Part shown: piece after piece, positions 11,317 to 21,138 of the stretch
How positions within the stretch are numbered: the first letter of the stretch is position 1
Layout of the letters: the number at the start of each line of letters is the position of its first letter
Assembly (NCBI RefSeq): GCF_001184025.1
Contig: NZ_BBYG01000021.1
Location: 62,001 to 126,000, forward strand
Source: Streptomyces maremycinicus
GTDB lineage: Bacteria; Actinomycetota; Actinomycetes; Streptomycetales; Streptomycetaceae
Length of the DNA: 64,000 nt
Direction: 5' to 3'
Notes under the pieces: generated by a model
Seen by the model: the letters and a program-made list of their open reading frames with translations, nothing else
What the model was told of the DNA's origin: nothing
The model's database searches: none
Position numbers and translations under genes: made by a program

Positions 11317-12380
11317 CAGGACGCTCTCCACGGCTCGGCCGGCTGCGCAGGAGCCCGTCCGACGGGCGTGTGGTCCGGCCGGTCGAGGCACGCGGCGGCA
11401 AACCGCGCCGCCGCGGCACCCAGCCCAAGGTCGTCGCCCTCGGCGGCGGCATGGGACTGTCCGCCTCGCTCACCGCGCTGCGCCGCATCACCGGCGACCT
11501 CACGGGCGTCGTCACGGTGGCCGACGACGGCGGGTCCAGCGGACGGCTGCGTGAGGAGCTGGGCGTCCTGCCGCCCGGTGACCTGCGCAAGGCGCTGGCC
11601 GCGCTGTGCGGTGACGACGACTGGGGCCAGACCTGGTCCCGGGTCATCCAGCACCGGTTCCAGTCGCAGGGCGAGATCAACGGCCACGCCGTGGGCAATC
11701 TGCTGATCGTCGCCCTGTGGGAACAGCTCGGCGATCACGTCATGGCCCTGGACCTGGTCGGCAAGCTGCTGGGCGCGCACGGGCGGGTGCTGCCCATGTC
11801 CGCCGTACCGCTGGAGCTCCAGGCGCTGGTCAAGGGCCACGACCCGGAGCGGCCGGACGACGTGGACACCGTGCGGGGACAGGCCACGGTGGCGCTGACG
11901 CCCGGCGAGGTGCAGTCCGTGCACCTGGTGCCGAACGACCCGCCGGCCGTCCCGGAGGCGGTCGACGCCGTCCTGGACGCCGACTGGGTGGTGCTCGGGC
12001 CCGGCTCCTGGTTCTCCTCGGTCATGCCGCACCTGCTGGTGCCGGATCTGCTGGACGCCCTCATGGAGACGAAGGCGCGCCGGGTGCTCTCCCTGAACCT
12101 CGCACCGCAGCCCGGAGAAACCGACGGCTTCTCCCCGCAGCGTCATTTGGAGGTTTTGGGACGACACGCCCCTAAACTCGCCCTGGACGTGGTGCTGGCC
12201 GATGTGGCCGCCGTGCCCGACCGCGACTCGCTGACCGACGCCGCCACACGGTTCGGGGCCGCGGTCGAGCTGGCGCCGGTGGCCCGGCCCGACGGAACCC
12301 CGAGGCACGACCCGGAGCTGTTGGCCGCCGCGTACGACCGTATTTTTCGGATGCATGGAAGGATCGGCCCATGGCGATGA
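11313..12380 (+). CDS. yvcK: YvcK/CofD-like gluconeogenesis factor
   Basis: YvcK-family proteins bind UDP-sugars such as UDP-GlcNAc and affect central carbon use and cell-wall synthesis. The 355-residue protein begins with a basic leader, then the conserved nucleotide-binding start VVALGGGMGLSASL, then VTVADDGGSSGRLREELG and LPPGDLRKAL, followed by GHAVGNLLIVAL, all hallmarks of the family. The start overlaps the rapZ stop (ATGA). The stop lies 10 nt inside whiA, so the operon is tightly coupled. The rapZ–yvcK–whiA trio is conserved in Gram-positive bacteria. Confidence 0.94.
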   Translation: MTGRSPRLGRLRRSPSDGRVVRPVEARGGKPRRRGTQPKVVALGGGMGLSASLTALRRITGDLTGVVTVADDGGSSGRLREELGVLPPGDLRKALAALCGDDDWGQTWSRVIQHRFQSQGEINGHAVGNLLIVALWEQLGDHVMALDLVGKLLGAHGRVLPMSAVPLELQALVKGHDPERPDDVDTVRGQATVALTPGEVQSVHLVPNDPPAVPEAVDAVLDADWVVLGPGSWFSSVMPHLLVPDLLDALMETKARRVLSLNLAPQPGETDGFSPQRHLEVLGRHAPKLALDVVLADVAAVPDRDSLTDAATRFGAAVELAPVARPDGTPRHDPELLAAAYDRIFRMHGRIGPWR

Positions 12381-13360
12381 CGGCAGCGGTGAAGGACGAG
12401 ATCTCCCGGCTCCCCGTCACCCGGACCTGTTGCAGAAAGGCGGAGGTCTCCGCCATCCTGCGGTTCGCCGGCGGCCTCCACCTGGTGAGCGGGCGGATTG
12501 TGATCGAGGCGGAGCTGGACACGGCGATGGCGGCCCGCCGGCTCAAGCGGGACATCCTGGAGATCTTCGGCCACAGCTCGGAGCTGATCGTGATGGCCCC
12601 GGGCGGTCTGCGCCGCGGCTCGCGCTATGTGGTGCGGGTGGTCGCGGGCGGTGACCAGCTGGCCCGGCAGACGGGTCTGGTCGACGGCCGTGGCCGCCCG
12701 ATCCGGGGTCTGCCCCCGCAGGTGGTCTCCGGCGCGACCTGTGACGCGGAGGCGGCCTGGCGCGGGGCCTTCCTGGCGCACGGCTCACTGACCGAGCCCG
12801 GCCGCTCGTCCTCCCTGGAGGTGACCTGCCCGGGCCCGGAGGCCGCGCTCGCGCTGGTCGGCGCCGCCCGCCGGCTGTCCATCGCCGCGAAGGCCCGCGA
12901 GGTGCGCGGGGTCGACCGGGTCGTGGTCCGCGACGGCGACGCGATCGGCGCGCTGCTCACCCGGCTGGGCGCGCACGAGTCGGTGCTGGCCTGGGAGGAG
13001 CGCCGGATGCGCCGCGAGGTGCGGGCCACGGCGAACCGGCTCGCGAACTTCGACGACGCCAACCTGCGCCGCTCGGCGCGTGCGGCCGTCGCCGCCGGGG
13101 CCCGTGTCCAGCGCGCCCTGGAGATCCTGGGCGACGAGGTGCCCGAGCACCTCGCGGCGGCCGGCCGGCTGCGGATGGACCACAAGCAGGCCTCCCTGGA
13201 GGAGCTGGGCGCGCTCGCCGACCCGCCGCTGACGAAGGACGCGGTCGCCGGACGGATCCGCCGGCTGCTGGCGATGGCCGACAAGCGGGCCTCCGACCTC
13301 GGCATCGCGGGCACGGACGCCAACCTCAGCGACGAGCTGGCCGACAACCTGGTCGGCTGA
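12371..13360 (+). CDS. whiA: Sporulation transcription regulator WhiA
   Basis: WhiA is the DNA-binding protein that, with WhiB, switches aerial hyphae to sporulation septation in Streptomyces. The 329-residue protein has the degenerate LAGLIDADG homing-endonuclease-like fold in its N-terminal two thirds and a C-terminal helix-turn-helix (SLEELGALADPPLTKDAVAG, then RIRRLLAMAD). The ATG at 12371 overlaps the end of yvcK. A second in-frame ATG two codons later is possible. It is the last gene of the operon and is followed by a very strong palindromic terminator. Confidence 0.97.
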   Translation: MAMTAAVKDEISRLPVTRTCCRKAEVSAILRFAGGLHLVSGRIVIEAELDTAMAARRLKRDILEIFGHSSELIVMAPGGLRRGSRYVVRVVAGGDQLARQTGLVDGRGRPIRGLPPQVVSGATCDAEAAWRGAFLAHGSLTEPGRSSSLEVTCPGPEAALALVGAARRLSIAAKAREVRGVDRVVVRDGDAIGALLTRLGAHESVLAWEERRMRREVRATANRLANFDDANLRRSARAAVAAGARVQRALEILGDEVPEHLAAAGRLRMDHKQASLEELGALADPPLTKDAVAGRIRRLLAMADKRASDLGIAGTDANLSDELADNLVG

Positions 13361-13371
13361 TCACCCCTCAG

Positions 13372-13413
13372 AACGCCGGTGGGGTCGCCCGATCGGGCGA
13401 CCCCACCGGCGTT
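13372..13413. terminator. 42-nt perfect palindrome, terminator of the uvrC–whiA operon
   Basis: The sequence AACGCCGGTGGGGTCGCCC is mirrored exactly across a central GATC, giving up to 19 bp of stem, followed by TTT on the right. It begins 11 nt after the whiA stop. Confidence 0.8.
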
Positions 13414-13504
13414 TGCGTGGCTTTGAGGCGCTCTTGACTGGATCATGAACTGTCATGAGCCTGGCAGAGTTCGCTGCTGGGGCGGACTCACGCTAGGGGG
13501 GTTC

Positions 13505-16459
13505 ATGAGACGAAGAGCGAGATCGATCCTCGCTGTCGGCGCGCTGCTGCTCGGTGGAGCGGCACTCGCACCCATCGCCCAGGCACAGCCCGGCACCACA
13601 CCGAAACCCGACGCGGACGAGGTCAAGGTCTTCCGCGCGGAGGTCACCAAGCAGCAGGTACCCCTGCTGCTGGCGGCCGGCCAGGACGGTCACGAACTCA
13701 GCGAGCAGGCGCCCGAGAAGGGCACCGCGACGGTCGAGGTCTACCTCACCGACAAGCAGGCGAAGAAGCTGGGGAAGCAGGGCGTCGCCCTCACCGAGCA
13801 CACACTTTCGGCCAAGGCGGAGAGCAGGGTCGAGGCCGCCGCCGACGGGGTGTTCCGGCCGTACAGCGGCAGCGGCGGGCTCAAGGAGGAGATCCTCCGC
13901 ACCGCTCAGCAGAACCCCGGCCTCACCAAGGTCGTCTCCATCGGCAAGACGGTGAAGGGCCAGGACATCCTCGCGCTCAAACTGAGCAAGGACGCGAAGA
14001 AGTCCAAGGACGGCTCCAAGCCCTCGGTCCTGTACATGTCCAACCAGCACGCGCGGGAGTGGATCACCCCGGAGATGACCCGGCGGCTGATGCACCACTA
14101 CCTGGACAACTACAAGAGCGACCGGCGCGTCAAGAAGATCGTCGACTCCAGCGAGCTGTGGTTCGTCCTGTCGGCCAACCCCGACGGCTACGACTACACC
14201 TTCGAGAACACCGACAACCGCCTCTGGCGCAAGAACCTGCGGGACGTCAACGGTGACGGCGCGATCTCCACCGGCGACGGCGTCGACCTCAACCGCAACT
14301 TCCCCTACAAGTGGGGCTACGACGACGAGGGTTCGTCCCCGAACCCCACCAGCCAGACCTACCGCGGCGCGAGCCCCGGCTCCGAGCCCGAGACCAAGGC
14401 GCTCGACGCCTTCGAGAAGCGGATCGGGTTCACGTTCGGCATCAACTACCACTCCGCCGCCGAGCTGCTGCTCTACGGCGTCGGCTGGCAGGTCGCCACC
14501 GACACCCCGGACGACGTCGTCTACAAGGCGCTCGCAGGCACCCCCGAAAACTCCGCGGTCCCGGGCTACCACCCGCAGGTCTCCTCGGAGTTGTACACGA
14601 CCAACGGCGAGGCCGACGGGCACGCGGCGAACGTCAACGGCACGGCGATGTTCACCCCCGAGATGTCGACGTGCCAGACCGCGTCGGCCATCGACCCGGA
14701 CGACCAGTGGAACGCCTCCGACTGCCAGTCGGTCTTCAACTTCCCCGACGACGAGAAGCTGATCCAGGACGAGTTCGCCAAGAACGTCCCGTTCGCGCTG
14801 TCCGTCGCCGAGTCCGCCGCGCAGCCCGACCAGCCGAAGTCCTCGGTCGGCCTGTCCGCCGCCGACTTCACCCCGGCGCCGTTCACCACCTCGTACGCGC
14901 GCGGCGCCGGCCAGGAGGTCTCCGTCGTCGCACGCAAGGCGATCCGCGACAAGGAGCTCAAGTACCGCGTCAACGGCGGCCGTACCCGGGACCGGGCCCT
15001 CAAGGCATGGAAGGGCGGCGAGACGTACGGCGGTGACGACAACCTCTACTACGACGAGTACCGGGCCGAGGTGCGCGACGGCCGGCCTGGCGACAAGGTC
15101 GAGGTGTGGTTCACGGGCGGGACGAGGAACGGCAAGAAGGTCTCCAGCGCGCACTTCACCTACACGATCGCCGCGCGTCCCCAGGCCGACACCCTGGTCG
15201 TGGCCGAGGAAGGCGCGGCCGCCACACAGGCGCAGACCTACGTCGACGCGCTGAAGGCCAACGGCCGCAGGGCGATCGTCTGGGACGTCGCCACCCAGGG
15301 CGCGCCCGACGCGCTCGGCGTGCTGAGCCACTTCGGCACGGTCGTCCACTACACGGGCGCGAGCGTCCCGGGCAATCCGACCCAGCTCGCGCTGCGCGCC
15401 TTCCTCAACGAGGGCGGCAAGCTGATCGAGGCCGGCGAGCTGGCCGGCGGCAGCGTCGATCTCGGTGACGGCACCCCGTCGAACGACTTCAGCCAGTACT
15501 ACCTGGGCGCCTACTCCCGCACCTCGACCCCCGGCGCCACCGGCTTCACCGGCTCCGGCGAGCTCGCCGGAACCGGCGCGGCCCTCGGCCCGGCGGCCGG
15601 CAACCCGCTCGACCGCGCGGGCACCTACGGCGTCACCTCGGACGAGCTGCCGTCCTCCGCGTTCCCGCAGTTCGCCAGCGCGGGCGCCGGCCAGTTCGCC
15701 GGGACGGTCAACCCGTACGGGCCGTTCACCGGCTCGTACATGGCCGCCGCCGTGCACACCGACGACGCCTACAAGCGCCTCACCCGCACCATCGACCTCG
15801 GCGGTGTCGGCGCGGCGAGCAAGCCGACCCTGCGCACCCAGCTGCTCTGGGACACCGAGCCCGGCTACGACAACGCGATCGTCGAGATCCACACCGTCGG
15901 CGCCGACGACTGGACGACGCTCCCCGAGGCGGGCGGCGCGAGCAGCACCGCCGTCCCCGCGGAGTGCGGCGGCGGCTTCTACATCGGCGAGCACCCGTGG
16001 CTGCGGCACTACCTCACCCTCGGTGCGGGCGACTGCACCGCGACCGGCTCCACCGGCTCCTGGAACGCCCTCACCGGCGCCTCCAGCGGCTGGCAGCAGG
16101 TGAACTTCGACCTGAGCGCCTACGCGGGCAAGCAGGTCGAGGTCTCGATCGCCTATGTCACCGACCCCGGCAGCGGCGGCCACGGCGTCCTCGTGGACGA
16201 CGCCTCGCTGGTCGTCGGCGGCACCGCCACCGAGACCGAGGGCTTCGAGACCTCGCTCGGCGCCTGGCGGGCCGCGGGTCCGCCGGCGGGCAGCCCGGCC
16301 GTCCTGAAGGACTGGGCGCGCACCGGCACCCTGTTCCGGACGTACGGCGCGGTCACCACCGACGACACGGTGCTGCTGGGCTTCGGCCTGGAGCACGTCA
16401 TCGCGGCGGCCGACCGGGTCGCGCTCATCGGAAAGGCGCTCGCCTCACTCGAGGGCTGA
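13505..16459 (+). CDS. Secreted M14 zinc carboxypeptidase
   Basis: This 984-residue exported metallocarboxypeptidase removes C-terminal amino acids from peptides outside the cell. An N-terminal signal peptide (basic start, then ILAVGALLLGGAALAP, with AQAQ cleavage) is followed by a propeptide and the M14 domain. Zinc ligands are H182-x-x-E185 (QHAREW) and H316 (NYHSA); the catalytic glutamate is E386 (MFTPEM). The C-terminal half, from about residue 450, lacks protease motifs and looks like beta-sandwich accessory domains (for example SGGHGVLVDDASLVVGG). The ATG at 13505 has a GGGGGG ribosome site; the frame opens 20 codons earlier without a ribosome site or signal-peptide logic. Confidence 0.92.
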   Translation: MRRRARSILAVGALLLGGAALAPIAQAQPGTTPKPDADEVKVFRAEVTKQQVPLLLAAGQDGHELSEQAPEKGTATVEVYLTDKQAKKLGKQGVALTEHTLSAKAESRVEAAADGVFRPYSGSGGLKEEILRTAQQNPGLTKVVSIGKTVKGQDILALKLSKDAKKSKDGSKPSVLYMSNQHAREWITPEMTRRLMHHYLDNYKSDRRVKKIVDSSELWFVLSANPDGYDYTFENTDNRLWRKNLRDVNGDGAISTGDGVDLNRNFPYKWGYDDEGSSPNPTSQTYRGASPGSEPETKALDAFEKRIGFTFGINYHSAAELLLYGVGWQVATDTPDDVVYKALAGTPENSAVPGYHPQVSSELYTTNGEADGHAANVNGTAMFTPEMSTCQTASAIDPDDQWNASDCQSVFNFPDDEKLIQDEFAKNVPFALSVAESAAQPDQPKSSVGLSAADFTPAPFTTSYARGAGQEVSVVARKAIRDKELKYRVNGGRTRDRALKAWKGGETYGGDDNLYYDEYRAEVRDGRPGDKVEVWFTGGTRNGKKVSSAHFTYTIAARPQADTLVVAEEGAAATQAQTYVDALKANGRRAIVWDVATQGAPDALGVLSHFGTVVHYTGASVPGNPTQLALRAFLNEGGKLIEAGELAGGSVDLGDGTPSNDFSQYYLGAYSRTSTPGATGFTGSGELAGTGAALGPAAGNPLDRAGTYGVTSDELPSSAFPQFASAGAGQFAGTVNPYGPFTGSYMAAAVHTDDAYKRLTRTIDLGGVGAASKPTLRTQLLWDTEPGYDNAIVEIHTVGADDWTTLPEAGGASSTAVPAECGGGFYIGEHPWLRHYLTLGAGDCTATGSTGSWNALTGASSGWQQVNFDLSAYAGKQVEVSIAYVTDPGSGGHGVLVDDASLVVGGTATETEGFETSLGAWRAAGPPAGSPAVLKDWARTGTLFRTYGAVTTDDTVLLGFGLEHVIAAADRVALIGKALASLEG

Positions 16460-16521
16460 GGAACGGCTTCGACTCCGGGTGACAGTTCGTGACCGGATGG
16501 AGCGATCGGGCCTTCCGGTCC

Positions 16522-16559
16522 GGGCGGTCCGTACCCCTACTGGCGGGTACGGACCGCCC
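16522..16559. terminator. Perfect 15-bp hairpin after the carboxypeptidase gene
   Basis: GGGCGGTCCGTACCC pairs exactly with GGGTACGGACCGCCC across an 8-nt loop, about 60 nt past the stop codon. Confidence 0.75.
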
Positions 16560-16608
16560 TGCCGTGTATGGGCGGAGTCGATGTCACTCCGACGGCCTCG
16601 GAGAGGTA

Positions 16609-16614
16609 GGGTCG
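16609..16614 (+). promoter_or_regulatory. Candidate -10 of the gap promoter
   Basis: TAGGGT fits the actinobacterial -10 pattern and is followed by a ~70-nt leader before the gap start. The -35 region (GTCACT) is poor, so this is a weak call. Confidence 0.25.
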
Positions 16615-16687
16615 TGGGTGGTCGGGGACATCCCAAATACAGCTCGCCGGCACCGCATAGCCGGCGTACCAACGAGGAGATCGGTTC

Positions 16688-17698
<1,011 letters not shown>

Positions 17699-17727
17699 TC
17701 GTAGGATCAGGCACCTCGATGTGAGTG

Positions 17728-17767
17728 CAGGGCTCGGGCGGCGCGGGGACGCGCCGCCCGAGCCCTG
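17728..17767. terminator. Perfect 17-bp hairpin between gap and pgk
   Basis: CAGGGCTCGGGCGGCGC pairs exactly with its downstream complement across the loop GGGGAC. It can terminate gap transcripts or stabilise their 3' ends after processing, allowing gap and pgk to differ in level. Confidence 0.75.
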
Positions 17768-17853
17768 ACGCACGTACGGATCAGCCTTCTTCACGGTCGC
17801 CGGCGATCACGAGCGATCACGAGCACCACGAGCCCTTCTCAGGAGCCCCCGTA

Positions 17854-19065
17854 ATGAAGACGATCGACGAACTTCTCGCCGAAGGCGTCGCAGGCAAGCG
17901 GGTCTTCGTCCGCGCCGACCTCAATGTGCCGCTCGCCGGCGGCACCATCACCGACGACGGCCGTATCCGCGCCGTCCTGCCCACCGTGAAGGCCCTCGCG
18001 GACGCGGGCGCCAAGGTGGTCGTCGCCTCGCACCTGGGCCGCCCCAAGGGCGCGCCGGACCCGGACTTCTCCCTCGCCCCCGCCGCCGCCCGGCTCGGCG
18101 AACTCCTCGGCACGACCGTGGCCTTCGCGACCGACACGGTCGGCGAGTCCGCGCGGTCCACCGTCGCGGACCTCGCCGACGGCCGGGTCGCCGTGATCGA
18201 GAACCTGCGCTTCAACGCGGGCGAGACCAGCAAGGACGACGCCGAGCGCGGCGCCTTCGCCGACCGGCTCGCCGAACTCGCCGACCTCTACGTCGGTGAC
18301 GGCTTCGGGGCGGTGCACCGCAAGCACGCCTCCGTCTACGACCTCCCGGCCCGGCTGCCGCACGCGGCCGGCTTCCTGATCGCCACCGAGGTCGGCGTCC
18401 TCAAGCAGCTCACCGAGGACGTCAAGCGGCCCTACGTCGTCGCCCTCGGCGGCTCCAAGGTCTCCGACAAGCTCGCCGTCATCGACCAGCTGCTCGGCAA
18501 GGCCGACCGCATCCTCATCGGCGGCGGCATGGCCTTCACCTTCCTCAAGGCGAAGGGGTACGAGATCGGTGCCTCCCTCGTCCAGGACGATCAGCTGCCC
18601 GTCGTCACCGAGTACGTCGAGCGCGCCGAGAAGAACGGCGTCGAGCTGGTCGTGCCCGTCGACGTCGTGGCCGCGGCCCGGTTCCCGGACCTGAAGACCA
18701 AGGCCCCGTCCGACCCCGTCACCGTCGCCGCGGACGCGATCCCCGCCGACCTGATGGGTCTCGACATCGGTCCCGAGACCGGTGCCCTGTACGCCTCGAA
18801 GCTCGCCGACGCCGGAACCGTCTTCTGGAACGGCCCCATGGGCGTCTTCGAGCACCCCGACTACGCCGAGGGCACCAAGGCGGTCGCCCAGGCCCTCATC
18901 GACTCCCCGGCCTTCACGGTCGTCGGCGGTGGCGACTCCGCCGCGGCCGTCCGCCTGCTGGGTTTCGACGAGAACGCATTCGGCCACATCTCGACCGGTG
19001 GTGGCGCCTCCCTCGAATACCTCGAGGGCAAGACGCTCCCCGGCCTCGCCGCACTGGAGGGCTGA
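17854..19065 (+). CDS. pgk: Phosphoglycerate kinase
   Basis: PGK transfers the acyl phosphate of 1,3-bisphosphoglycerate to ADP, the first ATP-yielding step of glycolysis. The 403-residue protein has the conserved VFVRADLNVPL near the N-terminus, the substrate-binding SHLGRPKG, the nucleotide-binding region GGSKVSDKL, and the C-terminal GGGDSAAA loop. The ATG at 17854 follows AGGAG; an upstream open stretch is in frame but has no conserved sequence. It ends 6 nt before tpiA, so both are likely co-translated. Confidence 0.97.
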   Translation: MKTIDELLAEGVAGKRVFVRADLNVPLAGGTITDDGRIRAVLPTVKALADAGAKVVVASHLGRPKGAPDPDFSLAPAAARLGELLGTTVAFATDTVGESARSTVADLADGRVAVIENLRFNAGETSKDDAERGAFADRLAELADLYVGDGFGAVHRKHASVYDLPARLPHAAGFLIATEVGVLKQLTEDVKRPYVVALGGSKVSDKLAVIDQLLGKADRILIGGGMAFTFLKAKGYEIGASLVQDDQLPVVTEYVERAEKNGVELVVPVDVVAAARFPDLKTKAPSDPVTVAADAIPADLMGLDIGPETGALYASKLADAGTVFWNGPMGVFEHPDYAEGTKAVAQALIDSPAFTVVGGGDSAAAVRLLGFDENAFGHISTGGGASLEYLEGKTLPGLAALEG

Positions 19066-19071
19066 CCCCGT

Positions 19072-19848
19072 ATGACCACTCGCACGCCGCTGATGGCGGG
19101 CAACTGGAAGATGAACCTCAACCACCTCGAGGCCATCGCCCACACCCAGAAGCTCGCCTTCGCCCTGGCCGACAAGGACTACGAGGCCGTCGAGGTCGCC
19201 GTCCTTCCGCCCTTCACCGACCTGCGCTCCGTGCAGACCCTGGTCGACGGCGACAAGCTGAAGATCAAGTACGGCGCCCAGGACATCTCGGCGCACGACT
19301 CCGGCGCCTACACCGGCGAGATCTCCGGTTCGATGCTGGCCAAGCTGAAGTGCACGTTCGTGGCGATCGGCCACTCCGAGCGCCGCCAGTACCACAACGA
19401 GACCGACGAACTGGTGAACGCCAAGGTCAAGGCCGCCTACAAGCACGGCCTGACCCCGATCCTGTGTGTCGGTGAGGAACTGGACGTCCGCGAGGCGGGC
19501 AACCACGTCTCCCACACCCTCACCCAGGTCGAGGGCGGTCTGAAGGACCTCCCGGCCGAGCAGGCCGAGACCATCGTGATCGCCTACGAGCCGGTCTGGG
19601 CCATCGGCACCGGCAAGGTCTGCGGTGCCGAGGACGCGCAGGAGGTCTGCGCCGCCATCCGCGGCAAGATCGCCGAGCTCTACACCCAGGAGCTGGCCGA
19701 CAAGGTCCGCATCCAGTACGGCGGCTCCGTGAAGTCCGGCAACGTCGCCGAGATCATGGCGCAGGCCGACATCGACGGCGCGCTGGTCGGCGGTGCCTCG
19801 CTGGACGCCGACGAGTTCGTCAAGATCGTGCGCTTCCGCGACCAGTGA
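19072..19848 (+). CDS. tpiA: Triosephosphate isomerase
   Basis: TPI interconverts dihydroxyacetone phosphate and glyceraldehyde 3-phosphate. The 258-residue protein has all active-site residues: K13 in AGNWKMN, H101 in IGHSERR, and E173 in AYEPVWAIGTGK, whose tail is the flexible loop 6. The phosphate-binding YGGSVK and GGAS motifs are present. It lies between pgk and secG in the conserved actinobacterial order. Confidence 0.97.
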   Translation: MTTRTPLMAGNWKMNLNHLEAIAHTQKLAFALADKDYEAVEVAVLPPFTDLRSVQTLVDGDKLKIKYGAQDISAHDSGAYTGEISGSMLAKLKCTFVAIGHSERRQYHNETDELVNAKVKAAYKHGLTPILCVGEELDVREAGNHVSHTLTQVEGGLKDLPAEQAETIVIAYEPVWAIGTGKVCGAEDAQEVCAAIRGKIAELYTQELADKVRIQYGGSVKSGNVAEIMAQADIDGALVGGASLDADEFVKIVRFRDQ

Positions 19849-19892
19849 TCCGAGCTGTGAGTATGCGGTAGCGGCGATCCGTCGTACCCTTG

Positions 19893-19923
19893 CGGGGGCA
19901 TAGCGGTACTCGCTATGCCCCCG
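19893..19923. terminator. Perfect 13-bp hairpin between tpiA and secG
   Basis: CGGGGGCATAGCG pairs with CGCTATGCCCCCG across the loop GTACT. It lies 45 nt after tpiA and about 47 nt before the secG start, so it may terminate the glycolytic transcript or adjust how much continues into secG. Confidence 0.6.
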
Positions 19924-19969
19924 TCGTTCGTCCGAGTCGTTATCCGAATCCGAGGAAGTTGGTCCAGCC

Positions 19970-20206
19970 GTGGTTTTGGGGTTCTCGATCGCCCTGATCG
20001 TCTTCAGCCTGCTGCTGATGCTGCTGGTGCTGATGCACAAGGGGAAGGGCGGCGGCCTCTCCGACATGTTCGGTGGCGGCATGCAGTCCTCCGTCGGCGG
20101 CTCCTCGGTCGCCGAGCGCAACCTCGACCGCATCACCGTCGTCATCGGTCTGCTGTGGTTCGCCTGCATCATCGTTCTCGGCATCGTGATGAAGACGAAC
20201 AGCTGA
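19970..20206 (+). CDS. secG: Preprotein translocase subunit SecG
   Basis: SecG is the small accessory membrane subunit of the SecYEG channel. The 78-residue protein has two hydrophobic segments (ALIVFSLLLMLLVLMHKGKG at the N-terminus and VVIGLLWFACIIVLGIVM at the C-terminus) separated by the Gly-rich cytoplasmic loop GGGLSDMFGGG, as in the family. The GTG start at 19970 has a GAGGAAG ribosome site about 11 nt upstream. Confidence 0.95.
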   Translation: MVLGFSIALIVFSLLLMLLVLMHKGKGGGLSDMFGGGMQSSVGGSSVAERNLDRITVVIGLLWFACIIVLGIVMKTNS

Positions 20207-20240
20207 TCAGCTTCGCACAGTCACGCACATTCCGGTACGT

Positions 20241-20290
20241 AAGGCCCCATGTTCGGTACGCGCAGCTGAGCGCGGCCTATCATGGGGCTT
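20241..20290. terminator. Imperfect hairpin after secG
   Basis: GGCCCCATG and CATGGGGCTT form an 8–10 bp stem around a ~29-nt G/C-rich loop. It starts 35 nt after the secG stop and probably ends that transcript. Confidence 0.45.
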
Positions 20291-20417
20291 GCGTCTAGGT
20301 GTGGGAGCTGTAACTCCAATCACTGGACGCGCGTTGGGCCTTACGTAGACTGAGGCGCTCGCAGCGAAGCGAAACGCCGACTCGCTTTGCGGCACCATCA
20401 CGCAGGGAGTTACGACC
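20291..20417 (+). promoter_or_regulatory. Leader and probable promoter region of the RbpA-family gene
   Basis: The region holds a hairpin-forming segment close to the gene (GCGAAGCGA and TCGCTTTGC, 20363–20390, 8 of 9 pairs). No -35/-10 pair convinces me. In particular I do not see a clean SigR-type GGAAT-N18-GTT promoter. Confidence 0.3.
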
Positions 20418-20753
20418 GTGGCAAGTGGCAACGCGATCCGAGGAAGCCGGGTCGGGGCGGGGCCGATGGGCGAGGCCGAGCGGGGCGAGTCCGCGCCGCG
20501 TCTGCGCATCTCCTTCTGGTGCTCCAACGGACACGAGACGGTGCCCAGCTTCGCCAGCGACGCGCAGGTTCCCGACACCTGGGACTGCCCGCGCTGCGGC
20601 TTTCCCGCGGGACAGGACCGGGACAACCCCCCGGACCCGCCGCGCACCGAGCCCTACAAGACCCACCTCGCCTATGTGCGGGAGCGCCGCAGTGACGCGG
20701 ACGGCGAGGCGATCCTCGCCGAGGCGCTCGCCAAACTGCGGGGCGAGATCTGA
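20418..20753 (+). CDS. RNA polymerase-binding protein, RbpA family (likely paralogue)
   Basis: RbpA-type proteins bind RNA polymerase and principal sigma factors and stimulate initiation in Actinobacteria. The 111-residue protein has the four zinc ligands C35, H39, C57 and C60 in the same spacing as the family (WCSNGHE and WDCPRCG), an N-terminal IRGSR basic segment, and a C-terminal PRTEPYKTH...ERR region in the position of the sigma-interaction domain. From memory the characterised S. coelicolor RbpA has a different sequence (THWDM signature) and another locus, so this is probably the second copy, sometimes called RbpB. The GTG start has a GGGAG ribosome site. Confidence 0.8.
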   Translation: MASGNAIRGSRVGAGPMGEAERGESAPRLRISFWCSNGHETVPSFASDAQVPDTWDCPRCGFPAGQDRDNPPDPPRTEPYKTHLAYVRERRSDADGEAILAEALAKLRGEI

Positions 20754-21138
20754 CGAACGAGAACCGGCCGGGTACCCGAGGGTGCCTGGCCGGAGATGTG
20801 TCGCGCACGGGCGGCCGTCCGCCCGCGGGTTGTCCCTCCATGGCGCCCTCGCGCGCGCCCGCGCGCCCGTGCGGCGCGCCGCAGCGGACCTCGAGGCCCT
20901 CGGCGGGGCCTGCGTCCGTCTGACGGCCGGTCACCGGCCGCCCCTCCTCGCCGTCCGTACGCGCGGTGCGCCCTCGTCGTCGCCGCGTTGATACCCGCGG
21001 GCCAGGTGGACGTACCTGTTGTTGCCCCCCACGACCGTGGCACGTCGGCTCACCCGACGCGCTGATCAACTAGGTTGGGACCGGCGGGGCAAGGCGTGCG
21101 CAGCACGGACAGATGAGGAAAGAGGGCTGAAGTCCGAC
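20754..21138. other. Intergenic region between the RbpA-family gene and pgi
   Basis: No gene is supported; open frames here are G/C-bias artefacts on both strands. It starts with the terminator hairpin listed separately. Near pgi there is a TAGGTT hexamer at 21071–21076 that could be a -10 element about 60 nt before the start codon. Confidence 0.4.
20764..20793 (+). terminator. Hairpin after the RbpA-family gene
   Basis: CCGGCC-G-GGTACC and GGTGCC-T-GGCCGG pair around the loop CGAG, with one G-T pair and one internal mismatch. It lies 11 nt after the stop codon. Confidence 0.5.

Noticed and set aside
13493..16396. 967-codon open frame on the - strand
   Set aside because: It is antisense to the M14 carboxypeptidase, whose catalytic residues are intact.
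20754..21138. Coding gene between the RbpA-family gene and pgi
   Set aside because: The open frames are Arg/Pro/Ala-rich on both strands with no start signal, and a terminator opens the region.
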